A stretch of 64,000 nucleotides of DNA, taken from Peribolospora baueri (Eukaryota > Basidiomycota > Peribolosporomycetes > Peribolosporales > Peribolosporaceae). The stretch covers positions 1 through 64,000 of the forward strand of contig JAMDHS010000037.1 in the NCBI GenBank assembly GCA_029717555.1. The letters are read 5' to 3'. Under the pieces are notes generated by a model. That model saw only the letters and a list, made by a program, of their open reading frames with translations, was not told the origin of the DNA and did no database searches. Shown here one piece after another: positions 24,247 through 35,546 of this stretch (its first letter is position 1; each line of letters starts with the position of its first letter). Both the position numbers and the translations under genes were made by a program.

Positions 24247-25920
24247 TTACAACCTGCCGGTCTGCGCTGCTTGAACGGCATGAGCTGCTGCCTCCTTGAA
24301 ATCGTCGTAAGTCGCAATGGGCAGCTTGGAATCTTGCAACTGTCACATCAAGTCCAGAACACGCCCAGTCAGCGGATATGCGTACCGTTCTCATGTTTTC
24401 GGGAGGCGACCGGCGCGTACCAATTTCTTGGCCTCCTCTGCTCCCGTTCCCTTCATCCGCGCCACGATGGGCTGCTTCATGTTGTTCTCGCGCACAGCCT
24501 CAATGATGCCCTGGGCCACAACACTGGCGAGGCATTACGAGGAGTGGTGATAAGCTAATGCTTCCATGCGATATCAGCGCTGCATTGTTGCGACTCACTT
24601 CGTGCGAGTGATTCCGCCGAAAGCTGCGCAGAGATTCGATCAGATAGTTAGACAATTGAGCAACGGCGCAGCGCCGACGCAGCAGGGGCAACGCACTGTT
24701 GATGAAAATCGCCTTCACATCAGGGTCTCGATTGAGCGTTTCCACCGCCAGCCTGGCGTTTGCCTTCGTTGCTCCTCCTCCGCCATCTAAGAAATTGGCG
24801 GACTGGAGTAAAGATACAGGTACCGGAGAATCAGCCCGAAAGAAGAGGGTGAGGAAGAGATGTTAGGGAGCTCACCTTGCCGCCTACTAGGCCTAGGCCG
24901 TCCATTGTTGCCATTGCATTGCCTGCACCATAACCGAAGCAGCCCACATTTCCGCCTGTTTAGACCAATAATTGGTCGAAGATGAGGAAAGCGGGATCAG
25001 AGTCTAGAAGGAAAAGTTCATGGTGCCACTATTGTGCGGGACTGCATAATAGTACTGCGCAACACGCACGAGACGCTTACCGTTGTTCAGCTTGATGTAA
25101 AAAAGGCCACCATCTTCGGCCAGGGCAGCGTTTGCGTTGCGGTTTCGCTTGTCGTAAATCTCCTTCAAGTTGGGCTGGCGATGCAGGGCAAAAGTGTCGA
25201 ACTCAAGGTGTGGGTCCAGCCTATGCGGATAGAAAGTGACATCGGCATCGGCATTGCATGCAGGGCAGACGTGGATAAAATCAAAGACAGCACTCACACC
25301 CTCACTTTTCCATCGTCAATGGAAAGCTTAAAGGTAAACCAAAGTCCCTCTCGCTCGTCAAAAATACGCCAAATGCTCTGAAGCACCTGTGCCGCCTTCC
25401 ACGTGAGGGGCTCAGGAAACGAGAGTCCGGCGAGCTGGGCCGTACGGATGAGGAGATCGAACGCCTGGTCGACGCTGAGCCCATTTCTGAGGTTGATCGG
25501 CAGTTGAATCACCGCCTTTGGCTCCTCCTCTTGGAGACGCATGATCCCCACAGAGCCCGGTCCCAGCTCATCATCCATCAATGAGGGCAATTTGGATGTC
25601 ACGGTACCGAGAAGCGAAGGACCGAAGTGACGGCGGACGCTGTCGTTGGCATCGGTGGGCAGAGCTTGAGGGCGGCGATCGGCATGCAAAAGAATGGAAA
25701 GAGACTTGGCTGTATTATGTGTTGTGCCGCCCTGGTCTGTGTGGTGAGCTGGTACGGGGGCCCCTGTCGATCTCAGAAATTCAATTGCAGAGCCTGCTCG
25801 TAGGTGTACTTGCCTCTTGGACGGCTGCCCTTGTCGCGTCAACGAAACAGCAGAAACTGCTGGTCGGGCGCCTGAGCAGTGCGTTGGCGAGCGAACAAAA
25901 TTAGCGAAGGTGGCGAGCAT
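24247..25920 (-). CDS. Divergent succinyl-CoA-ligase-like beta subunit
   Basis: Seven exons (25920-25298, 25220-25081, 24955-24876, 24802-24697, 24623-24599, 24523-24421, 24339-24247) join in phase to 389 residues. The C-terminal ligase half is clear: GGNVGCFGYGAGNAMATMDG, SANFLDGGGGATKA, AIFINTFGGITRTNVVAQG and PIVARMKGTGAEEAKKL, and VRVLDPHLEFDTFALHRQ aligns with the end of the ATP-grasp domain. The N terminus is arginine-rich and lacks acidic residues, as for a mitochondrial presequence. The ATP-grasp start (IEFLRSTGAPVPAH) is recognisable, but the glycine-rich GGRGK-type nucleotide loop expected after it is not visible in any frame. The family activates a dicarboxylate to its CoA thioester with ATP or GTP. 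Probably a specialised paralogue, divergent from its alpha partner. Confidence 0.85.
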
Positions 25921-26313
25921 CGGTGTGGATGTATGAAGTCAGACAAGCTATCATGTAGGCTCATGATTGCTTTTGTAAACACTCGCTCCGCAACACCCCG
26001 CTGCCGGTGGCGGTGGAGTTAAGCAACGCGAGCATGGTCACTGATTTGGACGGGGTCTGCGGTCGGCGATAAGTGACGCGCCCCTCGACGCCGGGACGGC
26101 GTTAATAGTAGAGCCGGGCAACTCACCGCATGGCCCTAATCGACTGTTGAGACTCGAGGCTAGCTCCATCAATCTCTTTGCCGATGCCTCGGACACTTGA
26201 TTCAACTTAGAATGCCGAAGTCGCTCACTCATCAAATAGCAGGCGGCCTTTTCGCGGAGTGACAACCAGCAACTTAAGCCGTTCTTTCGACATCATCCTT
26301 CTCACAAGCCAGC
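25921..26313. promoter_or_regulatory. Bidirectional promoter of the CoA-ligase pair
   Basis: 393 bp separate the start codons of the beta (minus) and alpha (plus) genes. It contains ACGGCGTTAA at about 26096-26105, a one-base variant of the motif found repeatedly in other promoters of this island. Sharing one promoter would keep the two subunits in equal supply. Confidence 0.65.
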
Positions 26314-27876
26314 ATGGTCTTGGGGATCTCAAGCTACGTCCGTGCTGCGACCCACAGTGCCAGACCGCTGGTACGAGATAATTGCCACCAGCAGCTCTTC
26401 CGCGCTTTCAGCACATCGCAACCGGCGCATTCGTATGCAGACACCATCAAGAACGTCGCAGTGGGCCCAGAGTCCAGGGTCATTGTCCAAGGATTCACTG
26501 GTAAAGCGGTGAGCACATCTTCGAGCAGCAGTGCGCGGCATACCCGCCTCCACTATACTGACATTGACTGACACCTTGCTCGGCTCCACTAGAGCACCTT
26601 CCATTCCAAAATCTCGATGGAGATCGGCACCAATATTGTTGGCGGTGTAAGCCCTGCCAAGGGCGGGGCGACCCACCTTGACAGACCGGTCTTCGGGACC
26701 GTTCGCGAGGTCCGTAATCCCCGTGTGCACTTTCGTTCCCCTGACTACGTGCGCGCGGCATCGAATCTCTGAACTATCCTCGCGCACTGTTCACAGGCCG
26801 CCAAGCAGCTGCAGCCGCATGCAACCACTGTCTTTGTACCTCCTCAACTGGCTGCGGATGCCATCATCGAGGCAATCGAAGCCGAGATTCCTCTAATTGT
26901 CAGCGTAGCAGAGGGCATACCTGTCAAAGACCAGATGAGGGCAAGTGTCCGGGCCTCCGCCCCCAGCAGCACGGAGCTCTCAACTTCACTTTTGGCCTTG
27001 TTTTCTTTTGCAGGTCATGTCCGCCCTCCACTCGCAATCAAAGTCTCGCCTGCTGGGCGCCAACTCGCCCGGACTGATGAACCCGTGAGTCCACTCTGGC
27101 TGTGTGATACATAGTGTCACACCTAGCAGAAAAGCTCAACGCGACCTCGTTTTCGTTGACTCAAAAGTGCTGGATGCCGAATGGGCATCTCTCCTCTCAT
27201 TATAGCAAAGCCAGGATGCGTTGGTTCGTGTTGACTCACTGCTACCCGACAAGCACGAGCTTCTTTGCGTGTGCCTCAAACTGTTCACTAACCGTATCAC
27301 ACGTTCGCGTGGATGCTCGTATTTCTCTGAGCGCAGGCATCGCCGCTCGCTCTGGCACCCTTTCTTACGAAGCGGCGTGGGCAACGCGGGGTCTGGGACA
27401 AACCTACATCCTCGGTCTCGGCGGAGACTTTTATCCCGGCACGCGCACGGCCGAAGCGCTGGACTTTTTCATGCAAGATTCGCGGACTGAAGGTGAGCGT
27501 AAAAGACACACGTATCAGATGCAACTAGCCTTCCCCGGTGGCGTCTGGCCATAGTTGACGTGACCCTTCCTCGTGCCCACCAGTCATTGTTCTCGTCGGC
27601 GAGGTAGGCGGCACAATGGAGGAAGAGTGCACCGAGCTACTCCAGAGCAAGTATTGGCAAGATGGTCGGCCCGCTAAGCCCGTGGTTGGCTTCCTCTCGG
27701 GCATGAGCGTCCCGCCCGGCCAAATTTTTGGGCACAGCGGAGCGATCTGGCGCGATGGCATTGCGTCGTCCCACCAGAAAAAGGCGGTGTGGGAGCAGGC
27801 CGGTATTAGAGTCGTTGACACTATTGCGGAGGTAGGGCGCGCAGCGGAGGAAGAACTAGCGAAGCTGAAGGAGTAA
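26314..27876 (+). CDS. Divergent succinyl-CoA-ligase-like alpha subunit
   Basis: Exons 26314-26508, 26593-26709, 26797-26940, 27014-27084, then a poorly fixed small exon (candidate 27206-27219, 14 nt), 27337-27492 and 27584-27876. This closes in phase at 329 residues, the usual length. An arginine-rich presequence ends near [10 protein letters not shown], predicting the mitochondrial matrix. Motifs: [16 protein letters not shown] (CoA-binding Rossmann), [54 protein letters not shown], and FGHSGAI with the histidine that is phosphorylated in catalysis. The stretch normally between NPG and SRSGT appears shortened. Intron 4 begins GC rather than GT (AGG|GCAAGT at 26941). Works as a heterodimer with the divergent beta subunit. 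Confidence 0.86.
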
Positions 27877-28242
27877 ATAATAGCTGAGAAGAACCCACAC
27901 GACGTCACGCGCCATCTGGAATGTGACAGCATTAGGCTCGGGTTATTCGCAGGGGTCACTTTCACTGGGCAACAAGAGCCACGGGTATACAAACGAGTCT
28001 GTCTAGTCAATGCCGTCACAACTTGATGACTTGATAGAAGGCCTACGCGTATTGTATGTATCGTTCACAAGGAGGTCCTCTCGTGGCCTCGCCGCCGTCA
28101 GTGCGGATTGTAAACACCGCAAAAGCCGTCGAAGAGAGATAGGTGCGGTGGCACAGGCCTGCTCCCGTTAGGCACTTATAGGGCGCTGGGGCCCCAAAAG
28201 CAATAGTTTCGCGGCTACCTTGACCCCGCCTCAACGTTCGAT
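27877..28242. promoter_or_regulatory. Promoter region of the CitE-like lyase gene
   Basis: 366 bp between the alpha-subunit stop and the lyase start. I see no exact copy of the island motif here, only GACGGCTTTTG (reverse strand, near 28110-28120). No other signal recognised. Confidence 0.4.
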
Positions 28243-29933
28243 ATGCTTCTTCGCACCTCTCGTATAACATGCGGCGCTTTTCCGGCGACTGTGACACCAG
28301 CTGCACGGCCCTGGCGCAGTGTCCAACACCGCCCGCTAGGCTCACTTGCGAAGCTGAATGAAATAATGGGTACCAGGCAGCCGCCGTTACCACGCCGCTC
28401 GCTTCTTTACGGTGAGTCCGACTGAGCGCGTTTCTAAGTCGTGCTTGCCTAATGCATGTGAATATGACCATCAGTGCCGTCATCATCGGCGAAGCGAATG
28501 GCCTCCGCTGTTAAGCTCGGTACACCCGATACCATTATCTTCGATTTGGAGGACAGCGTCGCGCCGGCCGTGAAGGCTAGCGCGCGACACCAGCTTCAAG
28601 AGGTACTCACTGGTATCGGTCGTTCCCATTCCGACAAGGAGCCGGGAACTAACCAGGCGGCTTACGCCGTCAGGATCAATTCAATGGGCAGCGGACAAGA
28701 GCAAGAAGATCTCCGACTTGTTGTGAGCTGTACAGCAGTCCTCTCAGTCGCAACTTTTCGGTACAAGAACATCATTTTGACCGAGTGTCTTTCATCTCTT
28801 GCCAGCTGGCAAACCCGCTGGTGCGTACTATCATGGTGCCAAAGGTCGATCATCCCGAGCGTCTTGAACACCTTTCCGGCCTACTTCAAGGTATGAAATC
28901 TTCGCCAGCCTCAAGCGGGTGAGTGCTGGTATTCTTCGCAAGATTTTTCCGTGCAAGTCTGACAAAATCTTTGCCTCGTACACGAGACAGCCCCTTGCGC
29001 GTCATCGCTCTCATCGAATCGCCGTTAGGTCTCCTGAACTTGTCCCAGATTGCCTTTTCACCAACACTGCGCACTGCGCAGGCGCAGTTAGACGGTCTGG
29101 CGTATGCGGCCGAAGATCATTGTGCCTCCGCTAGTATCATCCGTGGGCCGGGCGCACTCGAAGTGCTCTTTGCGCGCAGCGCCGTCGTGAACGCCGCTAA
29201 AGCAGCGCGCCTGTCCGCTTTTGATATGGTGTGTTTCCAGTGACTTGATTTTTGCAGTGAGAGCCTTGCTCTTTCTGAACGGTATGTTGTTCTGTGACCT
29301 TGGCGGATCATCGTCGTACCGCCGTAGGTCTGCATTCAGCTTCAGGACCAAGCAGCGCTCGAGTTGGAGGCGAGCCAGGCCAGAAGGCTAGGCTTCGACG
29401 GCAAGGTTTGTAGTTCGCTCGCACGTTGCCGACGCCCACAGTTCAGTTGGTTGCTCACGTTTGCCCCTCGTCGGCCTCGATCGGGCTGCATCTTACTTTC
29501 CGGAGTGCAGCAAGCGGTTCATCCCTCGCAAGTCGACTGCATCAACAGCGCTTTCGTGCCAGGAGCGAACGGTGAGCAACCTTGCATGGGAGTCATATTT
29601 CCGTCAAAACGCGCCATGCTGACTCTGCAATGTGCTCTCCCGAAGAAATCCGTCGCGCAAAATTCATCGTTGAAAGTCTTAAGGGGAAACAAGGTTGTTC
29701 TTCCGGCATTGCCCAGGGCGTCACAGCTCTGACGTACGAACATGCGGATCGAACGGAAACGATCATGGTCGACAAGCCGGTAGTGGAGTGAGTAGTCCCA
29801 ACTTCACGAGGAACTGGGATACAATAGCGTTTTCTGAAGCCCATATGACTTTGCACGTCGCGTGTAAATTCCGTTTCTCGATGGCAGACAGGCGCAGAAG
29901 CTTATCGCAAACGCTGAAACATTCGGACTTTGA
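28243..29933 (+). CDS. CitE-like lyase (citramalyl-CoA / malyl-CoA lyase family)
   Basis: Eight exons (28243-28411, 28475-28722, 28806-28890, 28987-29228, 29328-29405, 29511-29571, 29646-29787, 29888-29933) join in phase to 356 residues. The first exon is rich in Arg and free of acidic residues, a likely mitochondrial presequence. Then RRSLLYVPSSSAKRMASA, DTIIFDLEDSVAP (Mg-binding acidic residues), TIMVPKVDHPERL, VIALIESPLGLLN (catalytic-site glutamate), LAYAAEDHCAS and LGFDGKQAVHPSQVDCINSA. This is the HpcH/HpaI-CitE fold; the closest known animal relative is CLYBL, a mitochondrial citramalyl-CoA lyase giving acetyl-CoA and pyruvate. The neighbours (CoA ligase pair, CoA hydratase) supply exactly the steps before it. 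A malyl-CoA specificity is also possible. Confidence 0.9.
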
Positions 29934-30086
29934 GCTGGACTGGCTTCAAGGCAACCTAGGCTGAGCCGGTGATCCGCCGCTTTTACCACCGCCTGCTAAA
30001 CCGGGTGTGTCGTGGGATACAATCATAACTCCTCTTTGAAGTCCCCAGCTCGGGGATATAGTCGGCTGACCCGTAAGGGCCGCATG

Positions 30087-30156
30087 CATTTTCGGCTTTA
30101 ATTTGTGTTTTCGGCTTTAATCTGTCTTTTCGGCTTTAATTGTCTTTTCGGCTTAA
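30087..30156 (+). repeat. Four tandem TCGGCTTTAA repeats
   Basis: TCGGCTTTAA begins at about 30092, 30111 and 30130, and a copy one T shorter (TCGGCTTAA) at about 30148. Spacing is 18-19 bp, close to two helical turns, so all copies face roughly one side of the DNA. The unit also includes a preceding TTT run. Confidence 0.85.
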
Positions 30157-30180
30157 TCCGCCTTGCACTACGCTGCTTAC

Positions 30181-30237
30181 GCCGCACTGTACGTTGTTTA
30201 AGGTTTTGACCTTGTGGTCCAGCACGTACAGTGCGGC
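30181..30237. promoter_or_regulatory. Perfect 14-bp inverted repeat with inner stem
   Basis: GCCGCACTGTACGT at 30181-30194 and its exact reverse complement at 30224-30237, separated by 29 bp. The loop itself contains a small AAGGT/ACCTT stem. It lies 165 bp before the hydratase start, next to an island motif copy. Could be a dimeric regulator site or a cruciform. Confidence 0.75.
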
Positions 30238-30401
30238 CTTGTGCGGCGTTAATGGATAGGCAAAGCGAGCCGTGCAAGAAGGTAGCAAGGGAGTGAGCAA
30301 CGAGGACTTGATATGACGGGGGGACCGGGCCCTGGCCAGTGCACCGAGAAGCTTCCTGTCCATTGTTCGCTGACACTTTTTACTACACTTGCTCCTTTAA
30401 C

Positions 30402-32196
30402 ATGATCGTCCCGTCACGATTTCCACTCTCCGCCTTGAAGCCCTGCTGCACGACACGAGCAATGCTCTGCCGAGCCTATCGGTGCTGGCAGACGGACGTC
30501 AGGCTCATTTCGTCCAGATCGCCTGGCAGAGCAGCATCGCCAGCAGCAACCTCGACATCACAGGTCGGTCTGTCGTCGCCTGTGACCGTTTGGGCGCAAG
30601 AGGCCGCATCACGCGTTCGCAAACAGGACGACGTTGCCGATCTCAACAGAGCTCGGCAGCTCGCCCTTTGTCTACCGCACAGGGCGGCTGTCCCCACTCG
30701 TCCAGGCAAGCAACCTCAGCTGGTAGCCAAAGGTGGAGAGGAAGTCATCGAGATAACAAAAGGGTGTCGGATGCCCAGCGGCGCCTCGTGTGAGCTTTTT
30801 TTTTTTTTTGTTTTGTTTTGGATTATTTTGTTCTTCTCTCTGTTACTATTACTCTATTGTTCTTCATTTTTGTCATTGTTATTCTGGCAAGTTTCAAGTT
30901 GGCGACGGGTTTCCCCCGCTGTCTGAAACTGACGAAGTTTCACAATACTCCACCGCTCTCTGTGTGACATTATAAAGTCACACTTTTCAACCCTCTGCTA
31001 CCAGAGCCTGTGCTAGCGAGCGATGGGACCGAACGTATGTTTGGCCCTCCGGGTGGATACGACCAACGCATGTGGGCTGGCGGGTCCGTGGAGTTCAATT
31101 CCGACAACGTGCTTCGCGTGGGAGACGAAGTGCAATGCGAAGAGAGCGTCGAGAAGGTGACTCGCTCTTGCCTGCTTGGCGGCTCGATAGCACGATTTCG
31201 CCCGTGGGCTTTGGCATTCAGCCTTTTCTTGCAAATCTAACCCCTTTTGCTTCTTCCTTTTGCCCAGGTAGAGCACAAGTCGAGCACAAGCAATGGGAGC
31301 ATGTTGCTAGTCTGGCGCAAGCTCGTGACGAGCAATTCGAATGGTGTCGTATGCACCGAGCGCCGCTGTCACGTTTACCGCAAGCCTCGCCCGCATGCCG
31401 AGATTGACCAGAGTATCAGCCCACGCAAAAAATCTCCTCGTAAGCCCAGACGCTCCCACCCGTACTCTTATCACGAGCGCCATAAATCAGCTTGAAGTTG
31501 CTCATCGCCCTCGCGGCGCTCGTTGACTCCTTCAGCTCAAGAGAGGTCCGCCGACTTCTGCATGCTCTTTCACCCTACACCGGCAACACTTTTCCGCTAC
31601 AGTGCAATTACTTTCAACGCGCACAAAATTCACTTGGACCCCCAATGTGAGAGAAAACGGGCGTCATGTGAATGTTGGCCTTGGGAAAATATACATTTCT
31701 GCACGTATTTGTGACGAAACAAGCGTCGCTGAAACCTTCTCTGCTCTTTTCATCCGAACCCAACACATATGTTGCTCGCAGACTGCCGCGCAGAAGAGGG
31801 CCACCCTGGTGAGTACATGCAACTTGCTCTAACCGCGTGCAGAGCATGACTCGAGATACTCACGGAACAATTTTCCTTCTCTGGCTCTCGCTGCTCCGTT
31901 GGCGCTTCGTAGACTGCCTCGTTCACGGACCACTAACCGCCACCTTGCTCATGTGCCTCATCGACCGTGTGGCCGGCGCTGGGTATCTTCGAAGCTTTAA
32001 GTACCGCGCAAGTTCGCCGCTCGTGGTGGGCCAAAAGGTTACGCTGAACGGGCGCTGGGTGGGAAAAGAGCCGAAAGAAGGCAATCTTCGCCAGGCAGAA
32101 CTGTGGGCTGTTGACGAGCAAGGCCTAACTTGCATGTCTGCAGAAGCGATGATTGAAGACCCTGACAGGCAAATACCTGCGACGTCGTCCGCCTAG
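30402..32196 (+). CDS. MaoC/HTD2-like acyl-CoA hydratase (itaconyl- or mesaconyl-CoA type)
   Basis: Multi-exon; borders only partly fixed. The start at 30402 gives a presequence rich in Arg/Cys and poor in acid (MIVPSRFPLSALKPCCTTRA), suggesting mitochondria. The core is clear: a segment ending PPGGYDQRMWAGGSVEF, then RVGDEVQCEESVEKV (the FAS1-type dehydratase N-terminal hot dog), later LFRYSAITFNAHKIHLDP (second hot-dog helix with the hydratase His/Asp environment), then LVHGPLTATLLMCLID, FKYRASSPLVVGQKVTLNG and the C terminus. The same architecture occurs in bacterial mesaconyl-C4-CoA and 3-methylfumaryl-CoA hydratases and in fungal mitochondrial 3-hydroxyacyl-thioester dehydratase Htd2. 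Clustering with a CitE-like lyase favours the CoA-pathway role; the Htd2 alternative is not excluded. The N-terminal exon carries a poly-T run after it. Confidence 0.8.
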
Positions 32197-32934
32197 TTTC
32201 ACCATGAAGGCTTCAACGGATACTGGACGGCCGTGAGACGCGAACGTTTCACTTCTGTGGGGCCCTTTTTGCGCCAGGACATCGCTACCAACGCCTGTCT
32301 TCGCTTTTTCGAACCCACATGTGTAAACACTCTTCTTCGTGATCTCAACAAGCCAAGGCGCCCACGACTGTAAGAAACGCAGAGACGGATGGCGGTGGAG
32401 TAGCAGCAAGGGGTAATTTACCTTTCTGCGCCCCGCATTCCAGTGTTAAATATTGTGTCCTGGTATTGTGTAACTGGTACATGTCCGTTAGGGAACGCTA
32501 CCTGCATTTGGACCTGTGACTACCTAGAACGTCTTGTTCGTAACGTGCATATTTCGGGTCGCTGAAGTGCAGAGTCGCAAGCGAGAGCGAGCACCGAAAG
32601 ATTGCTGACATGCTAATGTCGTCGCGGAATTCTTCGTCATCGTTGAGCGTGGCAACAAAGGGGCTGCGATCTCAATCTGCACGGCGTGTTTGTTGAACCA
32701 CTCGCAAGAAGGGAACTTTGCAAGAAGCTGTGCCTGTAGCGAGTATGCCGGATTCATACACTCGAATGCGACCTCGTATCTAGTCACGGTCGTGGGTAGG
32801 GAGGGCCCCTGATTCGTGCAGATGAAAGCGTATGGTATTTCTTGGGCACGGTCACGACCACACAGGGAGTTCTTGAAAACTGTGCGCCAATGCCCACCTA
32901 CATCCTTGTCAAGGGGCGCAAGTCGGTTACAGCT
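32197..32934. other. Convergent intergenic region
   Basis: Between the 3' ends of the hydratase (plus) and the aldehyde dehydrogenase (minus), about 740 bp. No gene, RNA or repeat recognised. Confidence 0.5.
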
Positions 32935-34937
32935 TTAGCTCACATCGAAGTTAACTGCCTTGATCGTCAGATACTCTTCGATCCCGTATGCACTCCCCTC
33001 TCTTCCGTATCCGCTCTCCTTTACGCCGCCAAATGGAGATTCGCATGCTGAAAGCATGCCCGTGTTCACTCCAACCTGCTCCGCGGCCGGCCGAAGAAAG
33101 AGGGGGGAGGATGGAGGGCAGCGGTTAGTACCACGTGAGAGAAAAACGATTTCAAGACGTAGCGGTAAGGCAGCAGCAAGGCTGTATCGACCTTAGATCT
33201 TAGTTGGCTCACCATCCCAGTCTCGATCCCTTCCGCCATGCGTAACGCGCGGCCAAGGTTAGTTGTGTACACATATCCACCCAAGCCCACGCTTGCGTCG
33301 TTGGCAAGCGCCAGCGCCTCCTCATCGGTGTCAAATGTACGCACTGCAGCGACGGGTCCGAACGTCTCCTCGCGCCAGATCAACATTTGGTCGGTAAGTC
33401 CCGTAACGATCGTGGGGGGAAAAAAGTAGCCACCCTCGAACGGTGTCGTCACGAAAGGTGAGGGGGCCGACCACGCCACCTTCCCGCCCACCTGGAGAGC
33501 CTGCTCAACGTGCGCGCGCGCTTTGTCCACTGCGCGTGCTGAGATGAGTGGGCCGATCACCGAGGTATGGTCGGCGCCGCCGCCAACCTTCATGTTGGCA
33601 AATGCGGCAGCAAGGCGCTGGACGAAAGCGTCATGAATATTGCGCTGCACAAAGATGCGGTTGGCGGCCACACACGTTTGGCCCGCGTTGCGCATTTTGC
33701 TCAAAACGACAGCCGCCACCGCCTTGTCGAGGTCGGCGTCCTCAAAAACAAGCGCGGGTGCGTTTCCACCAAGCTCGAGAGAGAGTTTCTTGAGGGTTTC
33801 TGCGCTCTGCTTGACTAAAAGCTTACCCACACGCGTCGAGCCCGTGAGCGAAATTTTGCGGACGCGAGGGTCGACGCACAGCGCCTCGCCTACTTCGGCA
33901 GTGTTATCCAGAGCAAGGACCACGTTGAGCACGCCTGGCGGGATCCCGCAGCGGAGCGCCAGCTCGCCCAGGGCCAAGGTTGACAGCGGGGTCTCGCCGG
34001 CCGGCTTGAGCACGGTGGTGCAGCCAGCTGCAATTGCAGCGGCCAGTTTACGAGTTGCCATTGCAAGAGGTAGCTGAATTCACGTTTCAAAAGAGGTAAG
34101 AACACGCGGGCTTTTTCTGCCAACTGTGAGCCCTTGCTACGCACGTTCCATGGGCAGAACGCTGCCACTACGCCAATGGGCTGCTTGATCGTCATGATCC
34201 TGCTCGTTGGATTGGCTGCCGGGATGGTGAGACCATACGTGCGCTCTGCCTCGCCGCTGAACCACTCGAGGAACGAGGCAGAATACACAACCTCAGCTTC
34301 CGCTTCCGCACCTGATGCGCTCGTAGGAGACATGCGAGGACAGTAAGTTGAGGCTGTGTGTGAGTAAGGACAAGAGGTTTGGTGTCGAGGAGGAAAAGAG
34401 AAGTCAAATGGGTTGCTCACGAGGCTTTCCATTTTCGGCTACGATTAGCGTCGCAATGTCGGACTTGTGAGCGAGAAGAGCATCGTTGAGGGTGCGGAGC
34501 ATCCGCGCGCGCGATCTGGCAGGAGTCCGTTTGAAGGAGACGAACGCATTGCTTGCCGCATCAATGGCCTTCCGGACATCGGCGGTGTCCATCTCAGGAA
34601 CATCTACCAAGTGCTTGCCGGTGCTGGGGTCTACAATAGAGAGTGGAAAATATGCCAGGCCGGAAACATAATGGGTTATCATCGCGTCTCGGTTTCTGAT
34701 CCCATCGTAGCATCGGTGCAGCTCAGCAAAATCTCGCTTACCCAGTACGGGGAAACGCTTGCGTCCAGTGGCCTCGACCCACTGTCCATTGATAAGTGCC
34801 TTGTCGCGGAAGAGCCCGCCATCCGTGAGCGTAGCGCCAAGCTACAACAAGGGTTAGGGTGAGAGGTGCAGAACCGGCGTCAGAAGCGCAATGCCATTAT
34901 GGTAGATTGGCGAGCCTACTGAACTTACGGTTTCCAT
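32935..34937 (-). CDS. Aldehyde dehydrogenase, succinate-semialdehyde dehydrogenase type
   Basis: Six exons (34937-34929, 34841-34742, 34630-34421, 34311-34145, 34073-33213, 33075-32935) join in phase to 495 residues. The first exon is only 9 nt (Met-Glu-Thr). Family motifs: [79 protein letters not shown] (general-base Glu), [15 protein letters not shown] (catalytic Cys), [13 protein letters not shown], and the C terminus [17 protein letters not shown] then [12 protein letters not shown]. This C terminus is typical of succinate-semialdehyde dehydrogenases, which make succinate with NAD(P). No clear targeting peptide. It is divergent from the FAD dehydrogenase and may oxidise a related semialdehyde such as methylmalonic or itaconic semialdehyde; that is inference. 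Confidence 0.93.
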
Positions 34938-35546
34938 GTTGGCGAGAAAAGTACGGATCGTTCAGTACGCAAGCAAGTAAGAGTGCCTGAGCGGGAAGAA
35001 CGCCAGAAGTGTGAGGTAGGTTACGAGCGACTGGTGTCGGAAAGCGGGAACCGTCTCATTAAGCTTCGGGCGTATATAGCGGAGTGGAGGGCCGTTTGCC
35101 CCACACAAGGGTCATGCGGTCGGGCGGCGTTAAAGAGGTTATCATAGACGTCGTTGAACATTCACGACGAGTAGCATTCTAGACTAACCCTACCGCGCTA
35201 TTATCCGTCTGCTGATACTCCCTGCTGGACCACTACTCAGCTTAACGCCGCCGCGCACTGGCTCACCTCCCCCGTTGCGGGTCCAAGCGGTTCACGACGT
35301 TAACGCCGCATCTGCCCCAACTTCTGGCTCAGTGAGGCCGGGTCCTGAGCCTCAGGAAGGATCGAGCTGTGCGGGGCCCCGGTTCACTCCATTCCGACGT
35401 CGAGCAAGGCACATTGACAGTACTTAAAGGCTGGCTGCACCTGCGAAAGTTCCATCTCTTCCATCGTCTTCAACTCTACGGAAACCCTTCTTCGGACGCG
35501 AAATTTTATATCTTCCCTTCCATCTTCCTAGCTGATACACGAGACC
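34938..35546. promoter_or_regulatory. Divergent promoter with three GCGGCGTTAA copies
   Basis: About 610 bp between the aldehyde dehydrogenase (minus) and FAD dehydrogenase (plus) starts. GCGGCGTTAA occurs forward at about 35124-35133 and reversed at about 35242-35251 and 35300-35309. Three perfect 10-mers within 190 bp suggest a shared operator for both genes. Confidence 0.75.

Larger units (their letters stand above)
29934..30401. promoter_or_regulatory. Hydratase promoter with motif array and palindrome
   Basis: Between lyase stop and hydratase start. Contains a four-copy tandem array (30087-30156), a long inverted repeat (30181-30237) and GCGGCGTTAA at about 30243-30252, all on the 5' side of the hydratase start codon. 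Confidence 0.7.

Noticed and set aside
34849-34861. GGGTTAGGG telomere-like word
   Set aside because: On the minus strand it is the CTAAC branch site and pyrimidine tract of the first intron of the aldehyde dehydrogenase gene, so no telomere meaning is needed.
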